From positions 8,168,501 to 8,232,500 of the forward strand of contig CAMRHE010000021.1 in assembly GCA_947044405.1 (NCBI GenBank): DNA of 64,000 nucleotides, given 5' to 3'. Source of the DNA: Leptodactylus fallax. Taxonomy: Eukaryota > Chordata > Amphibia > Anura > Leptodactylidae. Below, one piece after another: positions 44,926 through 55,460 of this stretch. A model generated the notes under the pieces. The model saw only the letters and a list, made by a program, of their open reading frames with translations, was not told the DNA's origin and searched no databases. How positions within the stretch are numbered: position 1 is the stretch's first letter; every line of letters begins with the position of its first letter. The position numbers and the translations under genes are program-made.

Positions 44926-45560
44926 CAGTTGTGCTAAAGGCACAGGAAACTTGGTCAAAATTGAAGGAAAGTTGAAGGCCGCACGTTATCAGCAAATACT
45001 GGAGGCAAATTTGCACTCATCAGCCAGGAAGCTGCACATGGGACGTACTTGGACATTCCAACATGACAACGATCCAAAACACAAGGCCAAGTCGACCTGT
45101 CATTGTCTACAGCAGAAGAAAGTGAAGGTTCTGGAGTGGCCATCAATATTATTGAGCCACTCTGGGGAGATCTCAAGCGCGCAATACATGCAAGACAGCC
45201 CAGGAATTTACAGGAACTGGAGACTTTTTGCCAAGAAGAATGGGCAGTTTTACCATCTGAGAAAATAAAGAGCCTCATTCACAACTACCACAAAAGACTT
45301 CAAGCTGTCATTGATGTTAGAGGGGGCAATACACGGTATGAAGAACTGGGGTATGTGAACTTTTGAACAGGGTCATTTTGATGTTTTTGGTTGTCATTAT
45401 GATTTAAAAAGAGAAAACACAGAAGTTTGACAATAAATGGCTTCAACCAACCACTAACCATGAGTGGAGAAAAAAATTTTTGTGTTATCATTCATATTCT
45501 CTGAAAAAGGGCAAAAAACCAAAAAATCTGCCAGGGTATGTAAACTTTTTAGCACAACTC
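44926..45560 (+). mobile_element. Internally deleted Tc1-type transposon inside the hAT transposase
   Basis: Left end CAGTTGTGCTAAA (only 13 bp remain) after TA 44924-44925. Right end is the reverse complement of GAGTTGTGCTAAAAAGTTTA at 45560 before TA (45561-45562). The left jump goes straight into mid-transposase sequence. Its insertion splits the hAT gene. Confidence 0.9.
44941..45366 (+). pseudogene. Tc1 transposase C-terminal half, two frames
   Basis: Begins at GTGNLVKIEG-like sequence and is open to 45268 through YQQILEANLHSSARKLHMGR and [17 protein letters not shown] (second Asp) to VKVLEWPS. A short deletion there removes the QSPDLN block and shifts the frame. The correct frame continues at 45140-45366 as INIIEPLWGDLKRAIHARQP (catalytic Glu in IIEPLW), FCQEEWAVLPSEKIKSLI and GGNTRYEELGYVNF, then TGA. 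The first Asp and DNA-binding region are deleted. Dead copy. Confidence 0.88.
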
Positions 45561-47281
45561 TACACAGGGGAGTACTTCTGTCCGCTTGGATCATAAAGAA
45601 TCGTTTATGGCTTTTCTCTGTTCATATAATCGATATGGAGGGTGGAACATATGGAGGGTGGAATTCCAATGGGTGGAAACATTGCATATCAGCCTATGTT
45701 GTGGGAGGCCGTTCTGCCGCTGCAGCTCAAGGAGGGTGTGCTTGGCGGTGTATGAGTGGCTGAAGTTTATGCAAAGTTTCCTTGACATTTTTAGGATGTC
45801 TTGCAGATGGGTGGAACACTTAAGGAAACGCTTGACAACCAGATTGAACACGTGTGCCATGCAGGGTGCATGGCTTAGCCCTCCTTGACGAAGCGTCGAC
45901 ACCATGTTTTTTCCATTGTTGGTCACAATGGTTCCGATTTTGAGGTGTCGCGGAGGATTCGATTTCTTGAGGAAGGACACAGAGCAGTTCCTCCCCTGTG
46001 TGACTTCATTCACCCAGGTAAACGAGGTGTAGAACAGGTGTAGAACAGCGTGACACTGCTGTGCCCTGCATAAGTGGTATGCTGGAGGAGCACTGTGAAT
46101 TGTCGCTGCAGTGGAGGCTGAGGAGACAGTGGAGGATGAGGCTGACATTGTTGCAGGACCAACAGCGTGAGAACGTGGAGGCTGTCCAAGTTGCTGGTGT
46201 GTCTGGGCAGGCACCACATTAACCCAGTGGGCCGTAAATGACATATATTGTCTTTGACCATAGTTACAGCTCCATATGTCGGCACTGCCATGAACTTTGT
46301 CAGACACCGACAGGCTCAAGGACTGGTCCACCTTCTCTTCTACATATTTGTGCATGGCTGGTACTGCCTTTTTGGCAAATAAATGACAGCTTGGGACTCT
46401 CCACCTCGGCTTGGCACAAGCCATGAGTTCTCTGAAAGGTGCAGAGTCCACCACTTGGAAAGGGAGTGACTGCAGCACCAGCAACTTCGACAGGAGCACG
46501 TTCAGCTTCTGCACTGTTGGATGAGTGCACGCATACTGATGTCTCTTCGAAATCGCTTCTGTGATGGATTGCTGACGCAATGACTGACTAGGAGGAGGAG
46601 GAGGAGCAGATGATGGAAAGGACACACAGCTTCCTTTGGCTGAGGTGGTGGAGCCTTGACTGCCTGAAATAGCGTGCGTGCCTCTGGGTGCTGCAGTGGT
46701 TGCTGCGGCAGGCTGGACCACCACATTGGAGCCACAGCTCTCCCAGGACACTTTATGGTGATGCTGCATATGTTGACACAGGGCTGTGGTGCCAACATTG
46801 GCACCCTGGCCACACTTCACCTTCTGCCCACAGATTAAACATATGGCCATGTTGACCTCCCCCGGCAGCTTTACAAAAAACTGCCACACCGCCGAGTAGG
46901 TGATTTTACCCCCAACACTCTGTGCTAACTGACTGCTACTGCCACTGCCTCTGTGAACCCCTGCACCACTGCTTTCCAGGCAGGTAGGCTGCTGCGAAGC
47001 GGGTGGTCTACTCCGGGCACGTTTAGCTCACGACCTCCCACTGCTTCCACCCTGCTGACTCATGCACAAGCTGCAACCCTCTTCTCCTGATGACGATGAA
47101 GCCCCTCCCAATTACGATCGGCTTCATCATCATCCACTACAATCTGCAGTTCACTGATGTCCTCCTCAACACCAGCTCCCATGCCACTCTCCTCATCACT
47201 ACTTGCCCGCCTACCAGAGGAAGCGGCGGATGTCTTCTCCAGATCTTAGCTGAGCAGTAGCTGCTGACTGTCCCGTGGGTC

Positions 47282-48145
47282 TGCTGCCTTGGGATAACCT
47301 TGGACTCTGACCTATCCTTCAAGCCACACATCCAAACCCTCAACACCTCCTGCCGCCACCAACTCAAGAACATCCATCGAATCTGCTCCTTCCTCACCTC
47401 AGAAACTACAAAGATGCTAGTCCATGCCCTCATAATCTCCCGCTTAGACTAATGTAACACCCTTCTCCATGGCCTCCCAGCAAATTCTCTCGCCCCCCTC
47501 CAGTCCACCTTAAATTGCACCGCTCGCTTAATACACCTCTCCCCCCGTTCTTCATCTGCCGCTCCCCTCTGCCAATCCCTTCACTGGCTACCCGTTGCCC
47601 AGCGAAGTGAAATCAAATTACTAATGCTGACATACAAAGCCATCCACAACCTGTCCTCTCCATATATCTCCAATCTAATCTCCCGCTACCTGCCCGCACG
47701 TAACCTCCAATCCTCCAAAGACCTCCTACTCCGCTCTTCTCTTATCCGCTCTTCACACAACTGTCTCCAAGACTTCTCCCATGCATCCCCCATACTCTGG
47801 AACTCATTACCAAGCCACATAAAACTGACCCCCACAATCACAAGCTTCAAGAAGGCCCTGAAGACTCACCTATTCAGGAAGGCCTACAACCCCCAATAAC
47901 GCTACTGTCTCCATACCACCACCTGAACAGCCTCTACCCCCACCTTCTGTCTCTATCCCTCTTCCCTCATAGACTGTAAGCCCTTGTGGGGAGGGCCCTG
48001 TATCCCACTGTGCCATTTGGTCACTGTTAGTATTATCTGTTTTGTATATCTTGTGTACCGTATGTAAACCCTCAAATGTAAAGCACCATGGAATTAATTG
48101 TACTATATAAATAAACAATAATAAAAAATAATAATAATACCTCCT
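47282..48145 (+). mobile_element. CR1/L2-group LINE 3' part with AAT tail
   Basis: 5'-truncated plus-strand LINE inserted in the N-terminal part of the hAT. Coding to 47899, then a 3' untranslated region (ACTGTAAGCCCTTGTGGGGA onward) that recurs at 12036-12254, and an AAT/AAAT tail to about 48145. Confidence 0.88.
47285..47899 (+). pseudogene. LINE ORF2 C-terminus (CR1/L2 group)
   Basis: Translates as LDSDLSFKPHIQTLNTSCRH, FLTSETTKMLVHALIISRLD, then TAA where a Tyr-Cys pair is usual (about 47451). It continues QSLHWLPVAQRSEIKLLMLT, YKAIHNLSSPYISNLISRYL and ILWNSLPSHIKL to HLFRKAYNPQ and TAA. WLPV...R..K.......YKA....PPY(L) is characteristic of the C-terminal end of CR1- and L2-type reverse transcriptases. 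Only the stop and the truncation break it, so the insertion is younger than the hAT host gene decay. Confidence 0.88.
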
Positions 48146-48828
48146 CCTTACTCTACAGTGGATCTGAGCCCACAGCATAAAGTAGTTCTATGTTGAGCAA
48201 GTTGAGGACAGGTGAGGGCACAGGGCCTGCTGCCAGGCCATGCTAACTAAGGGTTGTGTCTGACGAACCCACCGACTCTTGGCTGGGGGTGTCTGTTGTG
48301 ACTTGGCATGAATTGGATGACCGATTCAACCAGTCTACAACCGTTGGGTTGTTGATCAAGACACAACCGCTACTTGACACTGAGAGCTGCTGTGACCTGT
48401 GCCTGCATCAGAAACATTTAGGCATGCGGCCCTCCCCTGTGCATGGCCTCTCTGTCTGACATATTGTTCGATGAAAAAACGTAATTACAAAGGGCAAAAA
48501 GGCCTGTTATTTTCTACTTTGAAGAGAATGGAAAATATGCCCCTTATTTCTTTCCCCACTAATGAACATCTATAACAAAAGCGTGATAAAGGCAGAGATT
48601 TGTGGCTTTGAATTATTGAATTATTGACAATACTGTATTGATAAATGGCCTGCAACTTTATACTGCAAAATAGCGAATATGGTCCTCCTTATGGGTTTCC
48701 ACACTAATAAACACCTTTAAATAAGGTGTATGCTCCTTCAGCATACCATATGTACAGGGGACAGTGGTGTCACACTGTTCTACACCTCGTTTGCCTGGGT
48801 GAACAAAGTCACACAGGGGAGGAAGTGG

Positions 48829-49045
48829 GTCACTGTATGTCCTCCTCATGCTGCTTCCCACTGGGTCACACTGTGTACTCCTCATGCCGCTGCCACTGGG
48901 ACACTGTATGCTCTCCTCATGCCGCAGCCACTGGGCCACTGTATGCCCTCCTCATGCCGCTGCCACTGCAGGGTCACTGTATGTCGTCCTACTGCCACTT
49001 TCACTGGGTCACTGTATGGCATCCTCATGCTGCTGCCAACTCCAC
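48829..49045. repeat. Minisatellite of ~40-bp units
   Basis: Five to six imperfect units built on CACTGTATG-x-CCTCCTCATGC-x-GCTGCCACTGGG in the right flank of the hAT. Units vary from about 36 to 46 bp and have no spacer structure. Confidence 0.75.
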
Positions 49046-49513
49046 GTTATGTCACCTTGCCACTCTGTAGACATCTATGAGGAATCTGCAAACGAGGGTG
49101 TAAAAGAAGTGCGCTCTTTCACTCTACAGTAGGATGTTGGGCCTCTGCATGGTTCTTTCTACCTGGCACTAACATAGACCTGTAAGGCTGGGTTCACACT
49201 TGACTTAGTTGGACAGTTTTGGCCCCATAACTGTCCAAATAAGTGAAGTGTGCTTCGATTCTAAGAGCGACGCCTGCCATGTGCATGTCATTCAGATTGA
49301 CAGTATTGTTTGACTACCACAGTAAGCTCCCTATGCGTGTTACTGCAAGGCACAGTGTTCTACACCACTATACAGGATCTCTGAAGCTAGGAAATAGGTG
49401 TTTTTTAGCAATATTTGCAGTGAAGTAATTCGGATCGAAGCAAATTTTTTTGGAACTTCGAATAGAAGTGCTTAATCGAACTTTTGGGAAATTCACTCAT
49501 CTCTAATTATAGT

Positions 49514-50880
49514 ACAAAGATTTTATTTAAACCACTCTTACCTGCCTCCTCAAAAACACTATAAACTGTAACATAAAGATATACCCAAATTTATTCCTCT
49601 CTTAGGAATAAATAATTGACCATATCTTTTACAGTATTACATTTCTGGATAATAGCTGAATTTACACTTAATAGTAGAAGGCTCTTATTTAATAAAGTTT
49701 AATAAAATTGTACAAGGCTCTCTTAATACTCATATTTTCCTCTTTATTAATAACTTGCTCAATTTCATCCAAGTTTCGACCAACAAGCTAATTAAGGGGT
49801 TTGCCTTGATTAAGACTCTACAATATTCTCGAATGCTGTACAAAGCATTACCCTATAACTAAGTGAATTTCGGACCATTTTAGAATACATATTTTAATTA
49901 TACTCTTTACATTTGTCTAATCTACTAGGAAATGTTTTATTATTCAACTAGGATGGTAATGAATTTTATAAAGAATATTTGGGAGATACTTTGGAAGGAA
50001 AACGTTAACACCAAATAAATACCAGTCAATGCACTCCTCTGCTTTTCTTCCAAAACCACCACCAAATCCTTTTCCCTGTCTCACTTTATCATAAAGTGGG
50101 AAAACAAGACTTATGCTATTCCTTAATAGTAAATACTGTATAATTTATACAGGGCATATACTGTTCTTCCTTAATATAAAACCTAAGTTAGCCTATTTCC
50201 CTAACACCACATTTCCATCTTAGAATCTGAAAAATAAATATTGAATCTGTCACAGTGATTCAATAGACCTGATCATACAGTTGCATATCCCTTGTTATTC
50301 AAAGCTTCTCTCAAATGTACATTTTTAAGGTTCTTAAAATACTTTCATTTTTTTAAAGGTGAAGCAAACATTGGATTTTTTAGCTTTAGAATGTTTTAAC
50401 ATTAGTTACTTAAAGAACAAAATGCTTTCAACATTTCCTTCTAATGCCTCTATCCTCACAAATGATATGTTTTGAGGGCTATAAAAAAGAAAAAAAAACA
50501 CACATTTTATATCCTGTTGTATTTCTATTTTTATTTATTTTTTTTGCTTTCTATCACTATGTCATCCTTGTCCAACTTTTTTTTTTTTTTTTGCATTTGT
50601 AAAAAATAGGATGCTGTCATTTATATTTTTCAGCATCACCAAACCATTAAAGTGTGAAAAACTGATGAGATATGGACAGCATATGGATGAAATAGTGCAT
50701 TGAACTAATTTTTTGTCACTGACACTCGGTCCATGAGAAAAAGGATACGTGTGATTGGCTTCATTCACTATATTGGGTTTGTTTTCTGTCCTTGTGCTGT
50801 GTTTTTTCATGGGAAGCACTCAGATACAAAAATCGTTTGTGTGAAGGAGCCCTAAAGGTAACTGCCTCCTTTTACAAACG
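49514..50880. other. AT-rich stretch without recognised features
   Basis: About 1.4 kb. T-run at about 50577-50592. Only short frames; no recognised element until the mariner relic. Confidence 0.55.
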
Positions 50881-52020
50881 AAGGGTATTCAATACCTGAA
50901 TATGAAAACAAACTTTTCTGAGAAAATTGAACTTTCTACTTTTCAATGTAATCGCTATTGACTTCAACACACTTATTCCACTTCACTTCCAGTGATTGGA
51001 TGCCCTCAGAATAGAAGGAGACTGCATCATCATCAGGAAATAGTTTCCCAAGCAGAAATTTCTTCAGGTTACAAAAGAGAAAGTAATTATTGGGAGCCAG
51101 GTCTGGACTGTAGGCTGGATGGTTAAGCTCCATGAAGCCTCATTCCCTGATAGCAGCTTCTGATTTGTGAGTGTTGTGAACTGGCATATTGCCATAAAGC
51201 AGCAACACACCTGCCGACAACTTCCACAGCATTTATCTTTGATTGCCTCACGTAATGCCTTCATTGTTAAAGCTTATTTGTCTCTAGTAATTGTTGTCTT
51301 GTGTGCCATGAAGTACAGTAATAATGCACACAACATTTTTTTTTAAGTTGGGGATCCCTTGTGCTTCCAATGCATGGACTCTTGTTTAGTCTCAGGATCA
51401 TAGTAATGAACCTATATTTCATCACCCATAAGAACCTGAGTATAGAAGTCTCCTGGATTCTCTCTAAGCATGTCTAAATTCTCCTGGCTAAATTGTTGAC
51501 GTGTTTTTTGCTCAGGCGTCAACATTTATGGCACCCTCTGGAAACTGACCTTTGACATCATCAAAACATTATGAATGATACTGGAAACCATAACAACTGA
51601 AATGCCTAATTCGGAAGCTATAACCTATAACACTGACTTTGTCCCGACAATCTTCCAAAATCATGGACCCACTTTATGGAACATTTCCTATGAAGATGCT
51701 TGGACAGGTGGCTCTGACCGGGGGTCATATTCAATTGATTCCCTACCCTATTTAGACTTTACTTGGTAATAGGAAAGTACATCATCACTATATACAGCAA
51801 TCATCCTTTCATGGATTTCTTTAGACTTCAATGCTCCAAATCCCTCAATTTCTTTGTAGATTTGCACAGTACTGCACGTGCTGTCCTGTTACTTCCAGTG
51901 CTTTCATTAGACTGAACTGCTACTGTGTGTGTTGCATGTCTAGACATGTCTCAACTTGTATAGACAAGCTCAGCTGACAGAACATACTAAGGTACTGTAG
52001 ATAACTTATTGAACACAGTT
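50881..52020 (-). mobile_element. Mariner-type transposon relic
   Basis: The ends share a TTCAATA block in inverted arrangement (50888-50895 region and 52009-52015 reversed), and the whole 1.1 kb is covered by the decayed transposase. The length fits a complete mariner. The termini are approximate. Confidence 0.7.
50936..51900 (-). pseudogene. Mariner transposase (DD34D group), heavily decayed
   Basis: Minus-strand fragments in order. IYKEIEGFGALKSKEIHERM is an N-terminal helix-turn-helix remnant. TPEQKTRQQFSQENLDMLRE is followed by MGDEI-stop-VHYYDPETKQ (first catalytic Asp region, about 51420). The next stretch reads as KALREAIKD (about 51250), and then VLLLYGNMPVH stands where mariners have LLLHDNAPVH, so the second catalytic Asp is Gly. 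Last comes ELNHPAYSPDLAPNNYFLF (third Asp), with SDYIEK ending near 50936. At least six stops and several frameshifts. The pattern is that of the mariner group that gave rise to SETMAR-type sequences. Confidence 0.85.
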
Positions 52021-53569
52021 TTTTTTTCAAAGAAGATAACATTAAATGAATCAGAAATACACTCTATATATTGTTAATGTGGAAAAATGACTATTCTAGC
52101 TGCAAACGTCTGGTTTTTAATGCAATATCTACATAGGTGTATAGAAGGCCATTTCCAGCAACCATCACTCCAGTGTTCTAATGGTACATTGTGTTTGCTA
52201 ATTGTGTAAGAAGGCTAATGGATGTTTAGAAAACCCTTGAAAACCCTTGTGCAAGTATGTTAGCACAGCTGAAAACAGTTTTGCTGGTTAGAGAAGCTAT
52301 AAAACTGGCCTTCCTTTGAGCTAGTTGAGAATCTGGAGCATTATATTTGTTGGTTTGATTAAACTCTCAAAATGGCCAGAAAAAGAGAACTTTCATGTGA
52401 AACTCGACAGTCTATTCTTCTTAGAAATGAAGGCTATTCCTTGCGAGAAATTGCCAAGAAACTGAAGATTTCCTACAACGGTGTGTACTACTCCCTTCAG
52501 AGGACAGCACAAACAGGCTCTAACCAGAGTAGAAAGAGAAGTGGGAGGCCCTGCTGCACAACTGAGCAACAAGACAAGTACATTAGAGTCTCTAGTTTGA
52601 GAAATTGACACCTCACAGGTCCTCAACTGGCAGCTTCATTAAATAGTACCCGCAAAACGCCAGTGTCAACGTCTACATTGAAGAGGCAACTCAGGGATGC
52701 TGGCCTTCAGGGCAGAGTGGCCAAGAAAAAGCCATATCTGAGTCTGGCTAATAAAAGGAAAAGATTAATATGGGCAAAAGAACACAGACATTGGACAGAG
52801 GAAGATTGGAAAAAAGTGTTATGGACAGACGAATCGAAGTTTGAGGTGTTTGGATCACACAGAAGAACATTTGTGAGATGCAGAACAACTGAAAGGATGC
52901 TGGAAGAGTGCCTGGCGCCATCTGTCAAGCATGGTGAAGGTAATGTGATGGTCTGGGGTTGCTTTGGTGCTGGTAAAGTGGGAGATTTGTACAAGGTAAA
53001 AGGGATTTTGAATAAGGAAGGCTATCACTCCATTTTGAAACGCCATGCCATACCCTGTGGACAGAGCTTGATTGGAGCCAATTTCATCCTACAACAGGAC
53101 AATGACCCAAAGCACACCTCCAAATTATGCAAGAACTATTTAGGGAAGAAGCAGGCAGCTGGTATTCTATCTGTAATGGAGTGGCCAGCGCAGTCACCAG
53201 ATCTCAACCCCATTGAGCTGTTGTGGGAGCAGCTTGACCGTGTGGTAAAAAGTGCCCATCAAGCCAATCCAACTTGTGGGAGGGGCTTCTGGAAGCATGG
53301 GGTGAAATTTCTCCAGATTACCTCAGCAAATTAACAGCTAGAATGCCAAAGGTCTGCAATGCTGTAATTGCTGCAAATGGAGCATTCTTTGATGAAAGCA
53401 AAGTTTGAAGGTAAAATTATTATTTCAAATAAAAATCCTTATTTCTAACCTTGTCAATGTCTTGACTATATTTTCTATTCATTTTGCAACTCATTTGATA
53501 AATAAAAGTGTGAGTTTTCATGGAAAACACAAAGTTGTCTGGGTGACCCCAAACTTTTGAACGGTAGTG
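52021..53569 (+). mobile_element. Second DD38E Tc1 lineage, left terminal repeat not found
   Basis: Right end is the reverse complement of CACTACCGTTCAAAAGTTTG at 53569, followed by TT where TA is expected. The 5' untranslated region is recognisable from about 52021, abutting the mariner relic. The matching left terminal repeat is absent. Confidence 0.75.
52372..53408 (+). pseudogene. DD38E Tc1 transposase of a second lineage, decayed
   Basis: Start MARKRELSCETRQSILLRNE at 52372. Helix-turn-helix and SGRPC linker follow, then TGA at 52606-52608 after SSLRN (an Arg position in relatives). Reading continues through KKVLWTDESKFEVFG (first Asp), VKHGEGNVMVWG, LQQDNDPKHTSKL (second Asp) and [11 protein letters not shown] (Glu). 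Counting residues gives 38 between the second Asp and the Glu, as in the family at 38248, but overall identity is low, so this is a separate lineage. A frameshift near 53250 makes a false end at 53334. The true end is IAANGAFFDESKV, TGA at 53406-53408. Confidence 0.88.
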
Positions 53570-53571
53570 TT

Positions 53572-53573
<2 letters not shown>

Positions 53574-53620
<47 letters not shown>
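53574..53620. repeat. (TA)n microsatellite, left part
   Basis: Pure TA repeat directly before the candidate solo LTR; its continuation is at 54051-54092. Confidence 0.9.
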
Positions 53621-53623
<3 letters not shown>

Positions 53624-54045
53624 GGGGAACTGCTCAGGTAAATGCTTGGTAGCAGTGCAGGAAACAGGGACACAGAGACTGGATCACACTCAAGTTTGGT
53701 ATTCACTTGGTGCATAACAGTTTGCCTTTACAAAGACATGAACAGAAAACAAAACTCTTCTCGGATGAGAGCTAACTAATACAGAAAACGTTCCTTTTCC
53801 ACACATGAGCCTGGCTGCCAGACTCGCGCTCTGGTTATTTCAAATGGGTGGCGCACAGTTACCTTGATGCAGGTTCAGCTACAAAGGTCACTTTCCTCCA
53901 TGTAGTGCCACACCTCCTAGTTCTGACACACAACCTATATCAGGCCTTAATTAGTCAGCTGACCTCCCTGCTGTGGGCTTCTACCACACACCCTTTAACT
54001 GCCTGGCTGGAAAATACCTGTTCTCCCAAACCACACCCTTCACTT

Positions 54046-54050
<5 letters not shown>
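53621..54050. mobile_element. Candidate solo LTR inserted in a (TA)n tract
   Basis: 430 bp that starts TGTGGGGAAC and ends CTTTCTCA, so it has TG...CA borders. It is flanked on both sides by TA repeats, which hides the target duplication. No coding sequence. LTR identity is inferred from borders and context; the orientation is unknown. Confidence 0.5.

Positions 54051-54092
<42 letters not shown>
54051..54092. repeat. (TA)n microsatellite, right part
   Basis: Pure TA repeat directly after the candidate solo LTR. Confidence 0.9.
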
Positions 54093-54093
<1 letters not shown>

Positions 54094-55029
54094 TGTATAT
54101 TGTGAGATATATACACTCCAGTCCCTACACCTCTGTCTCCTGTCCTTGCAGTTATTGTATTGTATTTTTATCTATTAAAATCAACTCCTGGATATTGAGA
54201 ATACTCTTTCAACCTTTTTAGTACGCCATTTAATTAGTCTGCTATATCTTCCAACAATAGAATCTCATAATTGGGTTCTTGGAACACTGGACCAACTTTA
54301 CTGTGGTCTACAATCTTTTTGGTAGTGAAGGGTTTTACCTCAATGAAGAGGGTGTAGTAGTTGATGGCTAGAAGGGAAGAGGAATGTTTAAACTAGTTCC
54401 TAGGAAGTGCAAAAACAACCCATGTAGAGGACCAGGTAATGTACACAGAGAACCAGGGCTAAGGAATGTAACTAGGAGAGTAGTGGAAGGTTGAGTGAGA
54501 ACAGATAGAAAGGAAAAGAGGAATAGAGATACAGAAAAATACATAAAGTATATGTATACTAATGTTAGAAGCCAGAATAAAAAAAAAATGGAGGCATTAG
54601 AAATGATAATGTTGGAAAATGAATATGATATGGTGGGAATAAGTAAGACATAGCTAAATACTTACTATTAATGGGTTGTTAATTTAAAGAGTTATAGTCT
54701 ATATTGAAAAGAGTGTACAAAAAGGTAAGTGGGTTTGCATGTACATAAAATCCTGTCCCAAGCTTGTCCTGTGTGATGACATCTGTGAGGAAGATTAATA
54801 TGTGGAATCCCTAATATAGCAAAAGGATGAGACTGTAAAGCATAATGAGGTAAATTTTATGGAAACTTCAACTACCTGGATTTACATTGGGAAGAAGAAA
54901 CCTGCAGGTCCAAAAATAGGACCAGATTTTTGTGGGTAATAAAAGACAATTACTTTTCTAATAATTAACTAATACAGGACGCAATGAGATGGGAGGTTCT
55001 TTTAGGCCTAATTTTGACAAATACCACTT

Positions 55030-55410
55030 CAAAGAGACAGATAGGCAGCACTCGTGTTTACACAGTTGCCGGGAGCACAATTCCCCGGAGGACTGGCCAG
55101 ACTCTTCCACAATATTCCACAGTAAAGAAGATGGACAGCACTCCAGATGAACTTGCTGAGCTTACTTATTTTATTAAGGTTACAGAAATTCATGTAAAGT
55201 ATGAAGCCGCATAATCAGTTTTACATAATCAAAGAGTATGAGCAACGTTTCGGGTCTAAATGCCCTTTATCAGGCAATTTGGAAGTATTGGAGTGTATCA
55301 GGATATTAAGACAACCAGGGGTCCAAAAAAAGCAGAGAAGGAAAGGAGGAGGACCCAAAAGATCAGCAAGTTCATCTGACGGATTTTCAAAAGCACAAGT
55401 TATCTAGGCA
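55030..55410 (-). mobile_element. PLE-like terminal fragment inside the CR1 relic
   Basis: GCAACGTTTCGGG...CCCTTTATCAGGC at 55242-55275 is the block typical of Penelope-type terminal sequences (reverse: CTGATAA, GGG/CCC stem, GAAA). It lies between the two recognisable parts of the CR1 endonuclease. Limits are approximate. Confidence 0.5.
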
Positions 55411-55460
55411 ATAGTGACCACAACTTAATATGTTTTAATAATAAAATGCTTAGTAGTGGG

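Larger units (their letters stand above)
43900..47285 (-). pseudogene. BED-finger hAT transposase, decayed and interrupted
   Basis: Minus strand, N- to C-terminus. A Ser/Pro-rich leader (47285-46900) is followed by a BED-type zinc finger (VWQFFVKLPGE, CLICGQKVKC, CQHMQHHH; about 46890-46730). The 432-aa frame runs to 45591 with CNYGQRQYMSFTAHWVN, RHLKIGTIVTNNGKNMVST and CNVSTHWNSTLHM, the latter two typical of the hAT catalytic fold. A TGA follows near 45594. After the inserted Tc1 (44926-45560) the frame resumes as QWQLMRDTCRLLVPFEEDT with an acidic linker (LEEDNEEDIGALI). It reaches the C-terminal dimerisation region (LSCTASSVASERVFSAVRAI, about 43960) after an in-frame TAG. It is the only transposase within the 8-bp-duplicated element and is inferred to be its own. 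Confidence 0.82.
40256..49505 (-). mobile_element. 9.25-kb hAT transposon with perfect 8-bp duplication and nested insertions
   Basis: The left end TAGAGATGAGCGAA (40256) and right end TTCACTCATCTCTA (49505) are inverted with one mismatch in 14. The flanks ATTATAGT at 40248-40255 and 49506-49513 are identical, the 8-bp duplication of hAT insertion. Subterminal blocks are inverted as well: 41118-41230 (itself a second copy of 41005-41100) matches the reverse of about 48600-48725. Inside is a minus-strand BED-hAT transposase relic, plus L2, Tc1, PLE, Tc1 and CR1/L2 insertions that account for about half the length. Confidence 0.85.

Noticed and set aside
48829..49045. Regular repeat units suggesting a CRISPR-like array
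   Set aside because: Units are contiguous and imperfect without spacers, and the context is a vertebrate transposon: a minisatellite.
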